64,000 nt of DNA. Source: Brevipalpus yothersi. Taxonomy: Eukaryota > Arthropoda > Arachnida > Trombidiformes > Tenuipalpidae. Position numbers and translations under genes: made by a program. The stretch lies in assembly GCA_003956705.1 (NCBI GenBank), contig QZCP01000046.1, positions 37,605 through 101,604 of the forward strand, given 5' to 3'. This document shows positions 35,241 to 45,260 of the stretch, in pieces. A model generated the notes under the pieces. It made no database searches and was not told where the DNA came from. It saw only the letters and a list, made by a program, of their open reading frames with translations. The first letter of the stretch is position 1. Each line of letters opens with the position of its first letter.

Positions 35241-37540
35241 TCAACTCTTTAGCGGAAAAATTTGTAAAACTTGTCCAATACATTTTGAATATCCCTCTCT
35301 AAACAATACACGGCAACCTGGCTGGATGTATTCCGGATGTTTGAGGAATCTGAACATGATTGAAGCTGTCTCATTAGTGACTATCCTCTTTTTGCCCATA
35401 ATTGCAACAACCAGTGCCGTTTGACAAACATTGCCAATGTGAATTGTGGCCTGGAATCCAGGTGAAATGTAAGTTGCATGGTACAGCACGTGCATTCGAG
35501 CTTGAAAGTACAAGCAGATCGGATGAATGCGAGGTTCTTCACTGTTAGGCATGAGAACAACCAATCCTTTTCTTATTTGATGTTCTGCTTCGCTACTTAA
35601 ATTGGAAAGTGCCAAAGTAGCACTCTGTCCAGCACGTACCACTCTACATGGCACTTTGTATCGATGAATTGAGTGAATTTTAGCAGATGCAAATCCTCCA
35701 TCCAGTAAAGGTCCAACTTGTATTTGATCTCCTTCTCTCATCATTCCTGAGACCAGTAATCCTCCTAAAACTCTACCGGTTTCTGGTACATAGAAAGTTT
35801 CATCAATCTGAGAGGATAAAAATCAGCATTAATTAATCTTTCCATGGAAGAAATCAAAAGTTAAGTATCAATGTTTTTTCTCTTACTTGAAATTCCGCTT
35901 CATCATTCATTAAGTTTTCCGCATCTTTCGTGTTGAGGCAAGGAGAAATGACGTTGAGAAAAGTATAAAGTAATTTGAGTCCAAATCCTTTGAGACAAGA
36001 AACGGTGAAAATTGGAACAATATTCGATGCTATTGAGCTAGCAGCAGTGATTGCACAATCTTTACTTTTGATTCTAACAGGCACCTAGAACACAGAATTC
36101 ATGAAATCTATTTAGAATCATATATAACGGTACGATAAAGGTCATGCTTACTTTTCCACATGCTGGTGATCTTAAGAGTAATTCAATTTGATTGAGTGTA
36201 GCTTTTACAGTTTCTGATGGGACGAGGTCAATTTTATTCACAATAAGAGCAACTGGTAGATTAAGAGCTAATGCAAGACCTAAATGTTCTCGCGTAGTAC
36301 CATCGAGTCCTGTGATTGCACTAACAACTAACATTGTCAAGTGGGGAGAATGGCCCATCAAGCCGAAAATAGTTGTCCTCAAATATTTTTGATGCCCAGC
36401 AAGATCAATAAAAGTGACTAGTTTGGAGGAAGATTCATAAATTTCCTCTGGTGTTCGACATACATTGTAGGTAACAGGTGTACCCCAACTATCGAAACCG
36501 AGTATTTCTCTACTAATAGATGATGTATGACCCGTTTGGATTTCATGCCTATGGCGAAAGAGATTCAATCGAGCACTTCCTCGTCCATTATCCAATTCTC
36601 CTTTGGTGAGAACTCCCAGAAGAGTACTTTTACCGACCTCAACATTGCCCAACACAGCAACACGAAGTTCAATTGATCCTCTATCATCGGGAACTTTACG
36701 GACTAGAACTTCGATCACTTTTCGAATTGTATCTTGATCTTGATTAACAATTCTTTCCCGAAGTATAGTTACCGCAGCTCCAAGCTTTTCGGCCATCGAG
36801 AACAAAGTTCGCAGTGAACATTCTGCTTCCTCCTCCGTAAGACCAACCAGTAAGCCTTTATCTTCTACACCAATCCGATAAATAGCTTCACCGTGTCCTG
36901 TGATATTGATCGAAAATGAAAAAGTATCATGATGAAATCGAATGGGAAAAAAATGTACACTATCATTTCAATTGAAGTGGTAAAAAGAGTTGAAGAGAGA
37001 GATAGCAGTTCATCAACATTACTCCTGTCAAAGTGATGATGACTGTCAAAGCTGTTTCCCTCTCACGTAATCACATACACACAATATAAACAATAAGGAA
37101 GAAATTTTCGTTAAAAGAAAGGAACTTAATCAATTTGCAAACGATTAACTCAACACACGCTTACCTTCTCGTAATCTCCATTTCATTTGTGTGACCAGAT
37201 GTTCAAATCGAGATTGAGATGGATTGATTAATTTCAATTTATATTCAATATTACCCTCAGTTGGTTCTGGCGGCAAATATTTTGCCGGGCCTTTGTATGA
37301 TGCCTTACGAAAATTGTTCACCAGTGAGCTTCGATTATTGGATCGATTTTTAACACTATTTGATGATCCTTGCTTATGATGTTCACCAATACATTTACCT
37401 TGATCATGGTCATTCACTTTTTTGTGCAATGATTCCACACATTTTCCACCAATTATCGTCCCTTTTGTACCATCAGTATTACCATTATCATCATCACTTA
37501 TATCGTCAAGTTGACCAAATAAATTGATCAAAGGATCCAT
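35241..37540 (-). CDS. GTP-binding protein of the GTPBP1/GTPBP2 family, 628 aa
   Basis: Translation-factor-like GTPase related to EF1A, implicated in vertebrates in mRNA turnover and ribosome rescue. Four minus-strand exons in transcript order: 37540-37165, 36897-36152, 36084-35887, 35807-35241. Junctions are GT-AG and phases close to 629 codons. N-terminal about 130 residues are acidic and basic with a conserved YKGPAKYLPPEPTEGNIEYK segment. The G domain has G1 GNVEVGKST (about 208-216), G3 DLAGHQKY (about 289-296) and G4 NKID (about 344). Switch region RHRHEIQTGHTSSISREILG is characteristic of this family. The beta-barrel domains follow (RVLGGLLVSGMMREGDQI; KKRIVTNETASIMFRFLKHP; RVLFREGYSKCIGQV). 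Length is between GTPBP2 and GTPBP1; I cannot separate the two. Confidence 0.92.
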
Positions 37541-38072
37541 TATCGTAAGATTCTAATCCACCATCCAAAACACTCACCAATACTACATATACACACCAAT
37601 ACCATCACAAACTATCCAAATTTATTTCAATCTGGACAGTCAGCAATCAGCTAATTATCCTGACACTTAATGAAAGGGAGACTTGACAACACAATCTTTT
37701 CACTTGTCACTTCACTTTGTTGATATTGTGAATGTTCACTTTTGTTGTTATGCAATGTAGGCACAATATTCACCATCAGAGGTCGACAGGATAGAGAATA
37801 TCGAAAAAATTTTTTTTGGGAAATTCTTTGAATTTTTTCGAATTTTTTCGATACTTTGAATTCTTTCGATTCTTTATGGTTTTTCTCAGAAAGTGTTTCA
37901 GATGTAGCTATTGGAGAAGTTTTCGAGAGCGAAAAATGGGCTCATGGTTTCGATAGGAGGGATTCTTGTTAGATTCAAGTATAATGTTACATGGTAGATT
38001 TTGGAGATGAGGTGAGGGCCATATTGATGGATGAAATTTGAATATCCAAGTTGATTTTGGAGGATGATTGAT
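37541..38072. other. Intergenic spacer with TTTTTTCGAA-type simple sequence
   Basis: GTPase promoter side and 3' flank of the minus-strand receptor. At about 37801-37885 lies a low-complexity stretch of repeated gaattttttcg/gattcttt units. Confidence 0.6.
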
Positions 38073-39203
38073 TTAGGTTTCTGCTTTTTCATATTTTCGT
38101 ATCATTCGTAGGAATTCGTCTTCACATAATTCTCGAAACATTGCGAAAAAGCTTGCTGCTGATGCGACAAGTTCCAAGATCAGTCGACGTCGAACTGTGA
38201 ACAGTTTGAATGCTGTCGGCTGGACAGGCTTGTCAAGTCGAAAGTGGAGAATACAGTTGATACGAAATATGGACACTGATCTGATTGCTGGATCAGAGAG
38301 AATTTTTTTCTGATAGAGTCGAAAAGCTTCCTCTTCGGCAACAATTAGTCCACCAACAGTCCAGAAGCCGAGTGATACAAATGAATTCATCAAAAAAGAT
38401 ACTGATCGATAGAGAAAAGTGGCCATATAAGTTTTCACTGGTGTCAGAATGAAAAATAGAATATCTAGTGAAACAAATTTGAACAAAACGATCATGAAAA
38501 GAAATGGAAGTAGTGAAAAGTGTTCCTCAAATGTGAACATTAAATTTTTGACCACAGCTCTTTGTTGTCGAAATTCATTCAAGGCTCGGGCAGGATCTTT
38601 CTCTAGTTTATCTTCAAACTTAAACTCGAATGCATGATAATTTGAGTGAATGGATATGTACATCAACAAATACAGTGCTACCGAGGCAGCAATTACGCCA
38701 ACATGATGATGAGACACTTTCGATGAGCTCATTATTAAATCGATTAATGGAATAGAGGTTCTTGCTTCTTTTTCACCAAAAATACTGAAAATGAAGCTCG
38801 TTGCGAATACATTTGCAACTAACAGATTATAGACCATCGATAAAATTCTCAGCGTTGGAATTCCAACACCCAAACCAACAAAAAAATTAACACGTTTGTA
38901 AATCCATCTACTTTTATAATATTCATCAGCAAGATTATCCATCAATCGAGACATTATTTTTTCTTTACCACGTAGATAAATAATTATCCACAAACTGATC
39001 ACTGGCTTGATCAAATAGAGAGCCAAGTATTTTTCTTGATTCTTTAAAGTGAAAACAGCTTTCAAAATGAAAACTGAATTCATTAAAATCGATAGACCGT
39101 AGAAAAACATTCTTATTGTATGCCATCTTTGGCTCATATTATCGAATGTGCTGATTCCATAGAAAAGAAGTAGGGCTCTCAAAACTCGAATGCTGAAGAC
39201 CAT
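38073..39203 (-). CDS. Gustatory-receptor-like 7TM protein A, 376 aa, intronless
   Basis: Predicted multi-pass membrane chemoreceptor in one exon starting MVFSIRVLRALLLFYG. About seven hydrophobic helices are visible, with a conserved intracellular stretch EDKLEKDP.RAL.EFRQQRAVVKNLMFTFEEHFSLLPF and a last helix preceded by TAFKLFTVRRRLILELV, reminiscent of the gustatory-receptor TM7. The classical TY-x5-Q motif is absent, so assignment rests on topology, length and general pattern. It is a paralogue of the gene at 43673-44815. The C-terminal 80 or so codons are nearly identical at DNA level to that copy while the upstream part has diverged. A divergent protease-homologue pseudogene starts 0.9 kb upstream on the other strand. 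Confidence 0.72.
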   Translation of the reverse strand: MVFSIRVLRALLLFYGISTFDNMSQRWHTIRMFFYGLSILMNSVFILKAVFTLKNQEKYLALYLIKPVISLWIIIYLRGKEKIMSRLMDNLADEYYKSRWIYKRVNFFVGLGVGIPTLRILSMVYNLLVANVFATSFIFSIFGEKEARTSIPLIDLIMSSSKVSHHHVGVIAASVALYLLMYISIHSNYHAFEFKFEDKLEKDPARALNEFRQQRAVVKNLMFTFEEHFSLLPFLFMIVLFKFVSLDILFFILTPVKTYMATFLYRSVSFLMNSFVSLGFWTVGGLIVAEEEAFRLYQKKILSDPAIRSVSIFRINCILHFRLDKPVQPTAFKLFTVRRRLILELVASAASFFAMFRELCEDEFLRMIRKYEKAET

Positions 39204-40107
39204 CTCTGGTGAGTCAGAAAGAGAATTCTTCCAATTAACATTAATTCTATGATTTAACTCAAAGTGAAAGAAACAATAAATATTAAGTATGATGAGAATT
39301 GGTGGATGTCCTTTTACGAGGGAGAATAATTCAACTGGATCGATGACTCCATATATTCACAAATTGTCGTCATTTGATAATAAATTCTCACAATTTTTCA
39401 AATTATTTGATTTTTGTGGGGATATCATTTCTCAATCCATCATAATACGAAGCAACAGGGTGCTTTTTCTTTAGAATATAGTTTTAATTGGGAGCAAAGG
39501 GAGATGAAACGAAATTGCCTGTATCGATTGAACGATTTGAGTAAATTCATCTTTGTCAACTCAACTCTCGAATTAAACTCGAATAGTTAGCGAGCAGGCT
39601 TGATCAAAAAAACTTAACTGGATCCAATTGGAAGACAGTCCAAAATACATGTAATTAGAATGCCGAGCATAAAAAAACTAACAAAACTGTGAGAGGAATT
39701 CACAATACTTTCATGTAGGCTCTTAAGGCTTTCTATTTGAATGAGATTCATCATGAAGTTTGTTGTTTTATCAGAATTTTTCCTTTAATAAATTTTCTAA
39801 TGACCAGAAATTCGATCAAAAATGATTGATTCCAATTGCAATTCTCTCAACTCTCAATTTAGCTTCTGAGCTTTCGCTTTGAAGTTGAATTTTCCATTTC
39901 GAAAATCATTCAAAAAATGAATATTTAATTGAGAGTCGGTGATCGTTGATAATGATTGACATTCAAATGCATCCTGCGATCCCGATAGGGCACAATTACT
40001 GTGTACTCTTTAGTCAGTAGAGTGTCATTTTGGAGTCTCATTTGAATCAATTAGAGATACATAACTTTGCCCTTTCTCAACTAAATTGATTTGTGTTTCT
40101 CATCAAA
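39204..40107. other. Divergent intergenic region
   Basis: Head-to-head spacer between receptor A (minus) and protease-homologue copy A (plus). AT-rich; no other gene recognised. It presumably contains both promoters. Confidence 0.6.
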
Positions 40108-41224
40108 ATGCTAATTTTGTGGGTCAATTTAGCGGGTATAATGCTCATAGCATCGGGATCTGTGTATTCAGATTGCGGTAAGAAGATAATTTTATTTATT
40201 TTCTAAAAAGCGTAACAAAATGGAAGGAAAATGAGTTTTTAAAATTTTAAACTCTGAACTGGCAACAAATTTGATTTAGCTCTTTAATTAAGAATTTAAA
40301 TTAATGAAAGAAGAATCAATTACCATCAACTGTTCGAATACAGTTAGGTTTTTGAACTTATACACCAATTTCCAAAATTTTTTCTCCCCCATACTTAGCT
40401 TGCGGTCGAGCTCCTCTGGGGTAGGAATCAAATAAATTGGACACGATGATGAAGATCGAAAATCATCCATGGATGGTGATTATAGGGTTTGTGATCTGAA
40501 TCTGTTGAACAATTTTCTTCCTAATTCTAATTAATTTCCATTCAGAGCCTATGGATATGGTCCTGAACGAGAGAGAAATAATTGTGCTGGTTATGCGATA
40601 TCGCCACGTCATATTCTTACCCAAAATGAGTGCGGCATTGTCGTGCAAATTTCAAGCATACTCTCTTCTATGGAATTGATGTGTTCTTCAACAAGTATCC
40701 AGCCATTCTGCCTGGTGGTACAACAATGGTCTTAGAAAATATCAAATGTCTTGAAACCAAGGAATACGCAATAATTGAGCTACCGGAAGCTTTACCTTTG
40801 TCATCAAAATTGCAACCCATTTGTGTGGCAGAAAATTCTGTTTACGATAAGAAAAAGGAAAAACCGTACAAACTTTCATGGGATTTTTTCTTCAATGATG
40901 ATAAGAAAATGCAATATGGAATTTTTCAATGGAAAGTCGATCCTCGAGGTAAGTACAAATAATTAGATTGCTTCCAAGTGTGATGGGTCAATTTTTGTTT
41001 TAGCAATCGAATTTCAACCGGAAAATGGACGAACTAAGATGCCAATCACAGAGTATGAAAGGTTGAGAAGAAGAGTTCTTGTTACTTTGAGCTCTGATGG
41101 CCGTTGGATTCTCAATGGAGTGGACATCAAGAACCCTGAGTGGAACAGAAAATCTGAAATGAGCTACCATCTGAGCACCTATCGAGATATTCTGAAGAAA
41201 TCTCCAGAAATTTGTCTGGTTTGA
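40108..41224 (+). pseudogene. Serine-protease-homologue copy A, disrupted
   Basis: Paralogue of the intact gene at 42317-43446 with the same four-exon layout: 40108-40177, 40399-40486, 40546-40948, 41004-41224. Exon 1 still encodes a signal peptide (MLILWVNLAGIMLIASGSVY). Exon 2 has the same length as in copy B but contains an in-frame TAG directly after ACGRAPLG. Its donor is GTTTGT where copy B has GTAAGA. Exon 3 carries a net 2-nt insertion after the TECG-equivalent NECG, shifting the frame before the FKHTLFYG block. The remaining sequence is well preserved (ELPEALPLS, LQPICVAENSVYDKK, final SPEICLV), so inactivation looks recent. AATAAA at 41284-41289. Sequencing error is possible but two independent lesions make it unlikely. 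Confidence 0.8.
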
Positions 41225-42316
41225 GTGTTTCTTGAATCTCTTTTGGAGTGATTTGAGTTTGAAATATGTAGTGAAATATAATCAATAAATTTGGAATTTA
41301 TTCCATGTTCTCAATTGGTAATATTCAGCGAGACAAACTTATTAATAAGTATCACCTCATGACCAGAATCTTGTGATAGAAAGTTCCACTCGAATGTAAA
41401 CACTAAACTTTTGAATTCAATTTTCTCCTGCTAAAACTGGCTTGATACTCTATTAGGATTTTTCTTTCATTTTCCCTCCAAATTTCACATCGAAACTATG
41501 ATTTGATTAAACGGATTCATCTATCAATTGGTAAGGTATATGATCTTAAGTGTGATGAGATATTCTGAATGACCGAAACCTCTCCATTTCTTAATCGAAA
41601 AGTCAAAATAGCAGCTGATTAAAGTCATCAAAATAAATTTGAACACAAGGAATATTACATCTGGAGAATAAATATACTGAACAAAATTCTAATGTCCGAT
41701 ATATCCTCTCATCATCGGCAGCATAGTCATCATTACTATTCTATAGCTTCGCTATGGAAAATGATGATAATAATCTAGTATGATAAATGGCGCGAAATTT
41801 ATTAGAGAGCTTTGAAAGATTCATCCCACAGTATGGCGTAGAGTTAAACAAAGTATTCCCACCAGTACTTGTATGCACATCTCAAAGGGCGGAGGAAAGA
41901 AAAGCATCAAAAAAGTTGATAACTTCAAATTAATCGAATCAACTAGCATTCATCAAGAAAAAGGTAGATAGTAAACAGGAAGCAATTAAGTTTCTCTATT
42001 AATTTTAATTTAATTAACTTAATTAACTCCATTTTTCCCAAGCACACTTATGAAAAGCCCTGAAATAATTTAGGCATGTTATTTAAGTTTATATCAAAAG
42101 AGTTGAGGAGAGATACTTCCTTGTCCATTCAATAATAATTGTTTCAGATTGATGATAGGCAAAGATGATTGACATGAGGGCTGCATCTTGCATTCTTTAG
42201 AGAAACACTTAAGGCTGTGTCCGAGTAAGCATAGAAACATAATTTAATTAGTTGATACGTGTCGATTGAGGTGATAGTTTTTTTTTCCTATTCTTAAGTT
42301 GCAATCAGAAAGAAAA
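41225..42316. other. Intergenic spacer between the two protease-homologue copies
   Basis: AT-rich; contains AATAAA at 41284 for copy A and a small inverted repeat around a TTCG loop near 41740-41757. No gene recognised. Confidence 0.6.
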
Positions 42317-43446
42317 ATGATTTTTTGTAGCAATATCATCATTATCATTGGAATACTAATAGTATCAGTATCTGCGGACTCAAATTGCGGTAAGCAAAAT
42401 TACCATATTTTAGGAAAGATGGTTGATTTAAATGATTTAAATGACATGAATATATGGAATGCAGCAATGATCATGGAGATGGAAATGACCCGATAAACGG
42501 TTTATAATATAGATTAATATAGATTAAAACTAATAACCTTAACTTGATGATGATCAGTGCTCAACATTTTGAATCGATTTTGATCGAATTATTTTCTTTC
42601 AACTCTAGCTTGCGGTCGAGCTCCATTGGCTAAGAAGGATAGTTATGATCAAGAGAATATTGGAATAGAAAATCATCCATGGATGGTGAGAGTTGGGTAA
42701 GAATATCGAAATACACCTAGAAACATTTATCAACACAATTTATTAACTATGGTTATTGTTCAGCGCCTATGGATATGGTCCGGAACGGGAGAGAAATAAT
42801 TGTGACGGCTATATCATTTCGCCACGTCATATAATCACTCGAACTGAATGTGGATGTCGACAGAATTTTAAGCACACTTTATTCTATGGTAGTGGCGTAT
42901 TCAAGAACGTGTATCCTGGTGTTATGCCTGGAGGTGAGAAAAAGGCTCTCAAAAATATCAAATGTCTCGATACCGAGGGATATACGATAATTGAGCTACC
43001 GGAAGCTCTACCTCTGTCACCAAAATTGCAACCAATTTGTGTGGCAAAAAATTCGGTTTACGACAAAAAAGAGTTCAAAACTTATCAGATTTCATGGAAT
43101 ATGTTCTTCGTGAACTGGGAATCAATGTATGAAGACAGAATTTATCAATGGAAAGTGGATCCAAAAGGTTAGTCTGGAGATTTGAGGTAATTCAATGTGA
43201 TTGTACGAATCTCGTTTCGTTTTAGGAGTTCAGTTTGAACCTGAAAAGCATCGAACTCGATTACCAGAGATGAGAGGACAAATTGGTAATAAACATGTCC
43301 TCTTGGCACTAAGCCCCTCTGGTCAATGGTCTATTACCGGTGTTGATCTTATGAGCCCTGAATGGAATTACAAAAATTACATGGCTCACCATCTTGATGT
43401 TTATCGAGATATTCTAATGAAATCGCCCGAAATTTGTTTGGTTTGA
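42317..43446 (+). CDS. Catalytically dead serine protease homologue, secreted, 261 aa
   Basis: Trypsin-fold (S1-like) secreted protein without protease activity. Exons 42317-42389, 42609-42696, 42764-43167, 43226-43446; GT-AG, 262 codons including TGA. Residues 1-21 are a signal peptide (MIFCSNIIIIIGILIVSVSA). The S1 skeleton is visible: NHPWMVRVGA, the C42-C58-like pair in NCDGYIISPRHIITRTEC, the GYTIIELPEALPLSPKLQPI-CVA block, and GQWSITGVDL plus a final helix VYRDILMKSPEIC. All triad positions are changed: the His of TAAHC is Glu, the Asp of D-I-A-L is replaced (YTIIEL), and no GDSGG serine exists. No IVGG activation site is seen. It is probably a pseudo-protease with a binding or decoy role, by analogy with mite inactivated protease paralogues. 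AATAAA at 43497-43502. Confidence 0.75.
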
Positions 43447-43672
43447 GCATCTGATACCGCAAATTTTGTTGATTCGAGATTGAACGGAATCTGAATAATA
43501 AATCTGGGTGAAACTATTTACTGAGTTTCTATCGGATAGATAAATGTTTCACTATTAATAATAAGAAAAATTGATCATTCTCACATTCGATGATTGAAAT
43601 GAGAGAGGCCATGATGAAGTCATCTATACAAGTAGATTATTTCAATTTTTATTAGGCCTCAAATCCCTTGAA

Positions 43673-44815
43673 TCACTCAGTCTTCTCATATTTTTGAACC
43701 ATTCTCAAGAATTCATCTTCACACAATTCTCGGAACATTGCGAAAAAGCTTGCTGCTGATGCGACAAGTTCCAAGATCAGTCGACGTCGAACTGTGAACA
43801 GTTTGAATGCTGTCGGCTGGACAGGCTTGTCAAGTCGAAAGTGAAGAATACAGTTGATACGAAATATGGACACTGATCTGATAGCTGGATCAGAGAGAAT
43901 TTTTTTCTGATAGAGTCGAAAAGCTTCCTCTTCGGCAACAATTAGTCCGCCAACAGTCCAGAAGCCGAGTGATACAAATAAATTCATCAGAAAAGACACC
44001 GATCGATAAAGTATGGTAGCCATATAAGTTTTAACAGGAGTCAAGAGGAAGAACAGTATATCCATCGAGACAAACTTAAATATGACCACCATGAAAAGGA
44101 ATGGAAGTAGTGAAAAGTGTTCTTCAAAGGTGAACATGAGATTTTTAACCACAGCTCTCTGTTGTCGAAATTGGCTAAGAGCTTGACCAGGATCTTTTTC
44201 CAGTTTATCTTCGAATTTGACATCGAAAGCATGATAGTTTGAATGAATAGATATGTACATGAGTAGGTAAAGTGCAATGGTGACCGCGATGATTCCTGTA
44301 TGATGATGAAATATTTTCGATGCTTTCATCAGAAATCTGAGAGCAGGCCAAACATTTTTCGATTCGTTTCCACCCACTATAATAGTAATTGATGGATTAA
44401 AACTGGTAGCAAAAACCTCTCGAACCATCACATTGTATGTCATGGACAAAAATCTTAATATCGGAATTCCAAGACCAAATCCAACAAAAAGATTGACACG
44501 TTTGTATACCCATCCACCATCTTGACATTCTCGATCAAGACTATCCATCAGTTGAGACATTAATCGTTGTTTCTCTGGCCTCACCAGATACACGATGATG
44601 CTTATACATATTAACGGCTTAATAATATAGAGGGCCAAATATTTTTCTCGATTTTTTAAACTAAGAAATGCTCTCATGATGAAAACTAAATTCATTAAAA
44701 TGGTAATTAGGGCAAGAATCATTTGCACTGTTTTCCATCTCAAACTTGTGCGGCCAAAGGTATTGATTCCATAGAAGAATAAAGACAGCCTTAAAATTCG
44801 TAGACTGAAAATCAT
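43673..44815 (-). CDS. Gustatory-receptor-like 7TM protein B, 380 aa, intronless
   Basis: Paralogue of receptor A (38073-39203). The start at 44815 (MIFSLRILRLSLFFYG) is chosen because it aligns with the start of A; the frame is open further upstream only through a non-ATG codon. Same topology of about seven hydrophobic helices, same EDKLEKDPGQALSQFRQQR and FEEHFSLLPFLFM blocks. The C-terminal region from RSVSFLMN to RELCEDEFLRM differs from A at only one or two residues. The gene is tail-to-tail with the intact protease homologue, 226 bp away, and its own 5' side faces the laminin 3' end 445 bp away. As in A, the canonical TY-x5-Q motif is missing. Confidence 0.72.
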   Translation of the reverse strand: MIFSLRILRLSLFFYGINTFGRTSLRWKTVQMILALITILMNLVFIMRAFLSLKNREKYLALYIIKPLICISIIVYLVRPEKQRLMSQLMDSLDRECQDGGWVYKRVNLFVGFGLGIPILRFLSMTYNVMVREVFATSFNPSITIIVGGNESKNVWPALRFLMKASKIFHHHTGIIAVTIALYLLMYISIHSNYHAFDVKFEDKLEKDPGQALSQFRQQRAVVKNLMFTFEEHFSLLPFLFMVVIFKFVSMDILFFLLTPVKTYMATILYRSVSFLMNLFVSLGFWTVGGLIVAEEEAFRLYQKKILSDPAIRSVSIFRINCILHFRLDKPVQPTAFKLFTVRRRLILELVASAASFFAMFRELCEDEFLRMVQKYEKTE

Positions 44816-45260
44816 AGTAACAGAGAGGCTCTTTAGCTTCACCTCAAAATTATGATCTGAGATCAATTTTGTTCAACTAAAGGCCAAAATTTTGATAGGA
44901 GGAGACAGGGAATCTCAGTAGGTTGAACCAAAGGATTTCCTGGAGTTTTGATCAATAAATGTTTTAAGTCTGATTCTCTGTACAATGAAACCCTGTAGTT
45001 TTCCAATCGATCTGATATCGATCTTATCAGCCTTCACACTGTTTTTTTATTTGGACGGTTTGACCGCATGAGAAAAAATACTGTGACAAATAATAGATAT
45101 ATTTTTTTTATATCTTCTCTTATAAACCAATAAAACTTTGTGTGTGTTGTATGTTTGTATATTTGAGCATTTAGATGAATTCTAAAGATGATTGATTAAC
45201 CAAGTTTGAAGGGAACTTTTTTTGTTGTTGAAGCGAAAAAAAATTAATAAATTACAAAAA
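44816..45260. other. Spacer between receptor B and laminin 3' end
   Basis: Receptor B promoter and laminin 3' UTR share about 445 bp. On the minus strand an AATAAA near 45050 is a candidate laminin polyA signal. No open frame resembling laminin LG4 or LG5 is present. Confidence 0.7.
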
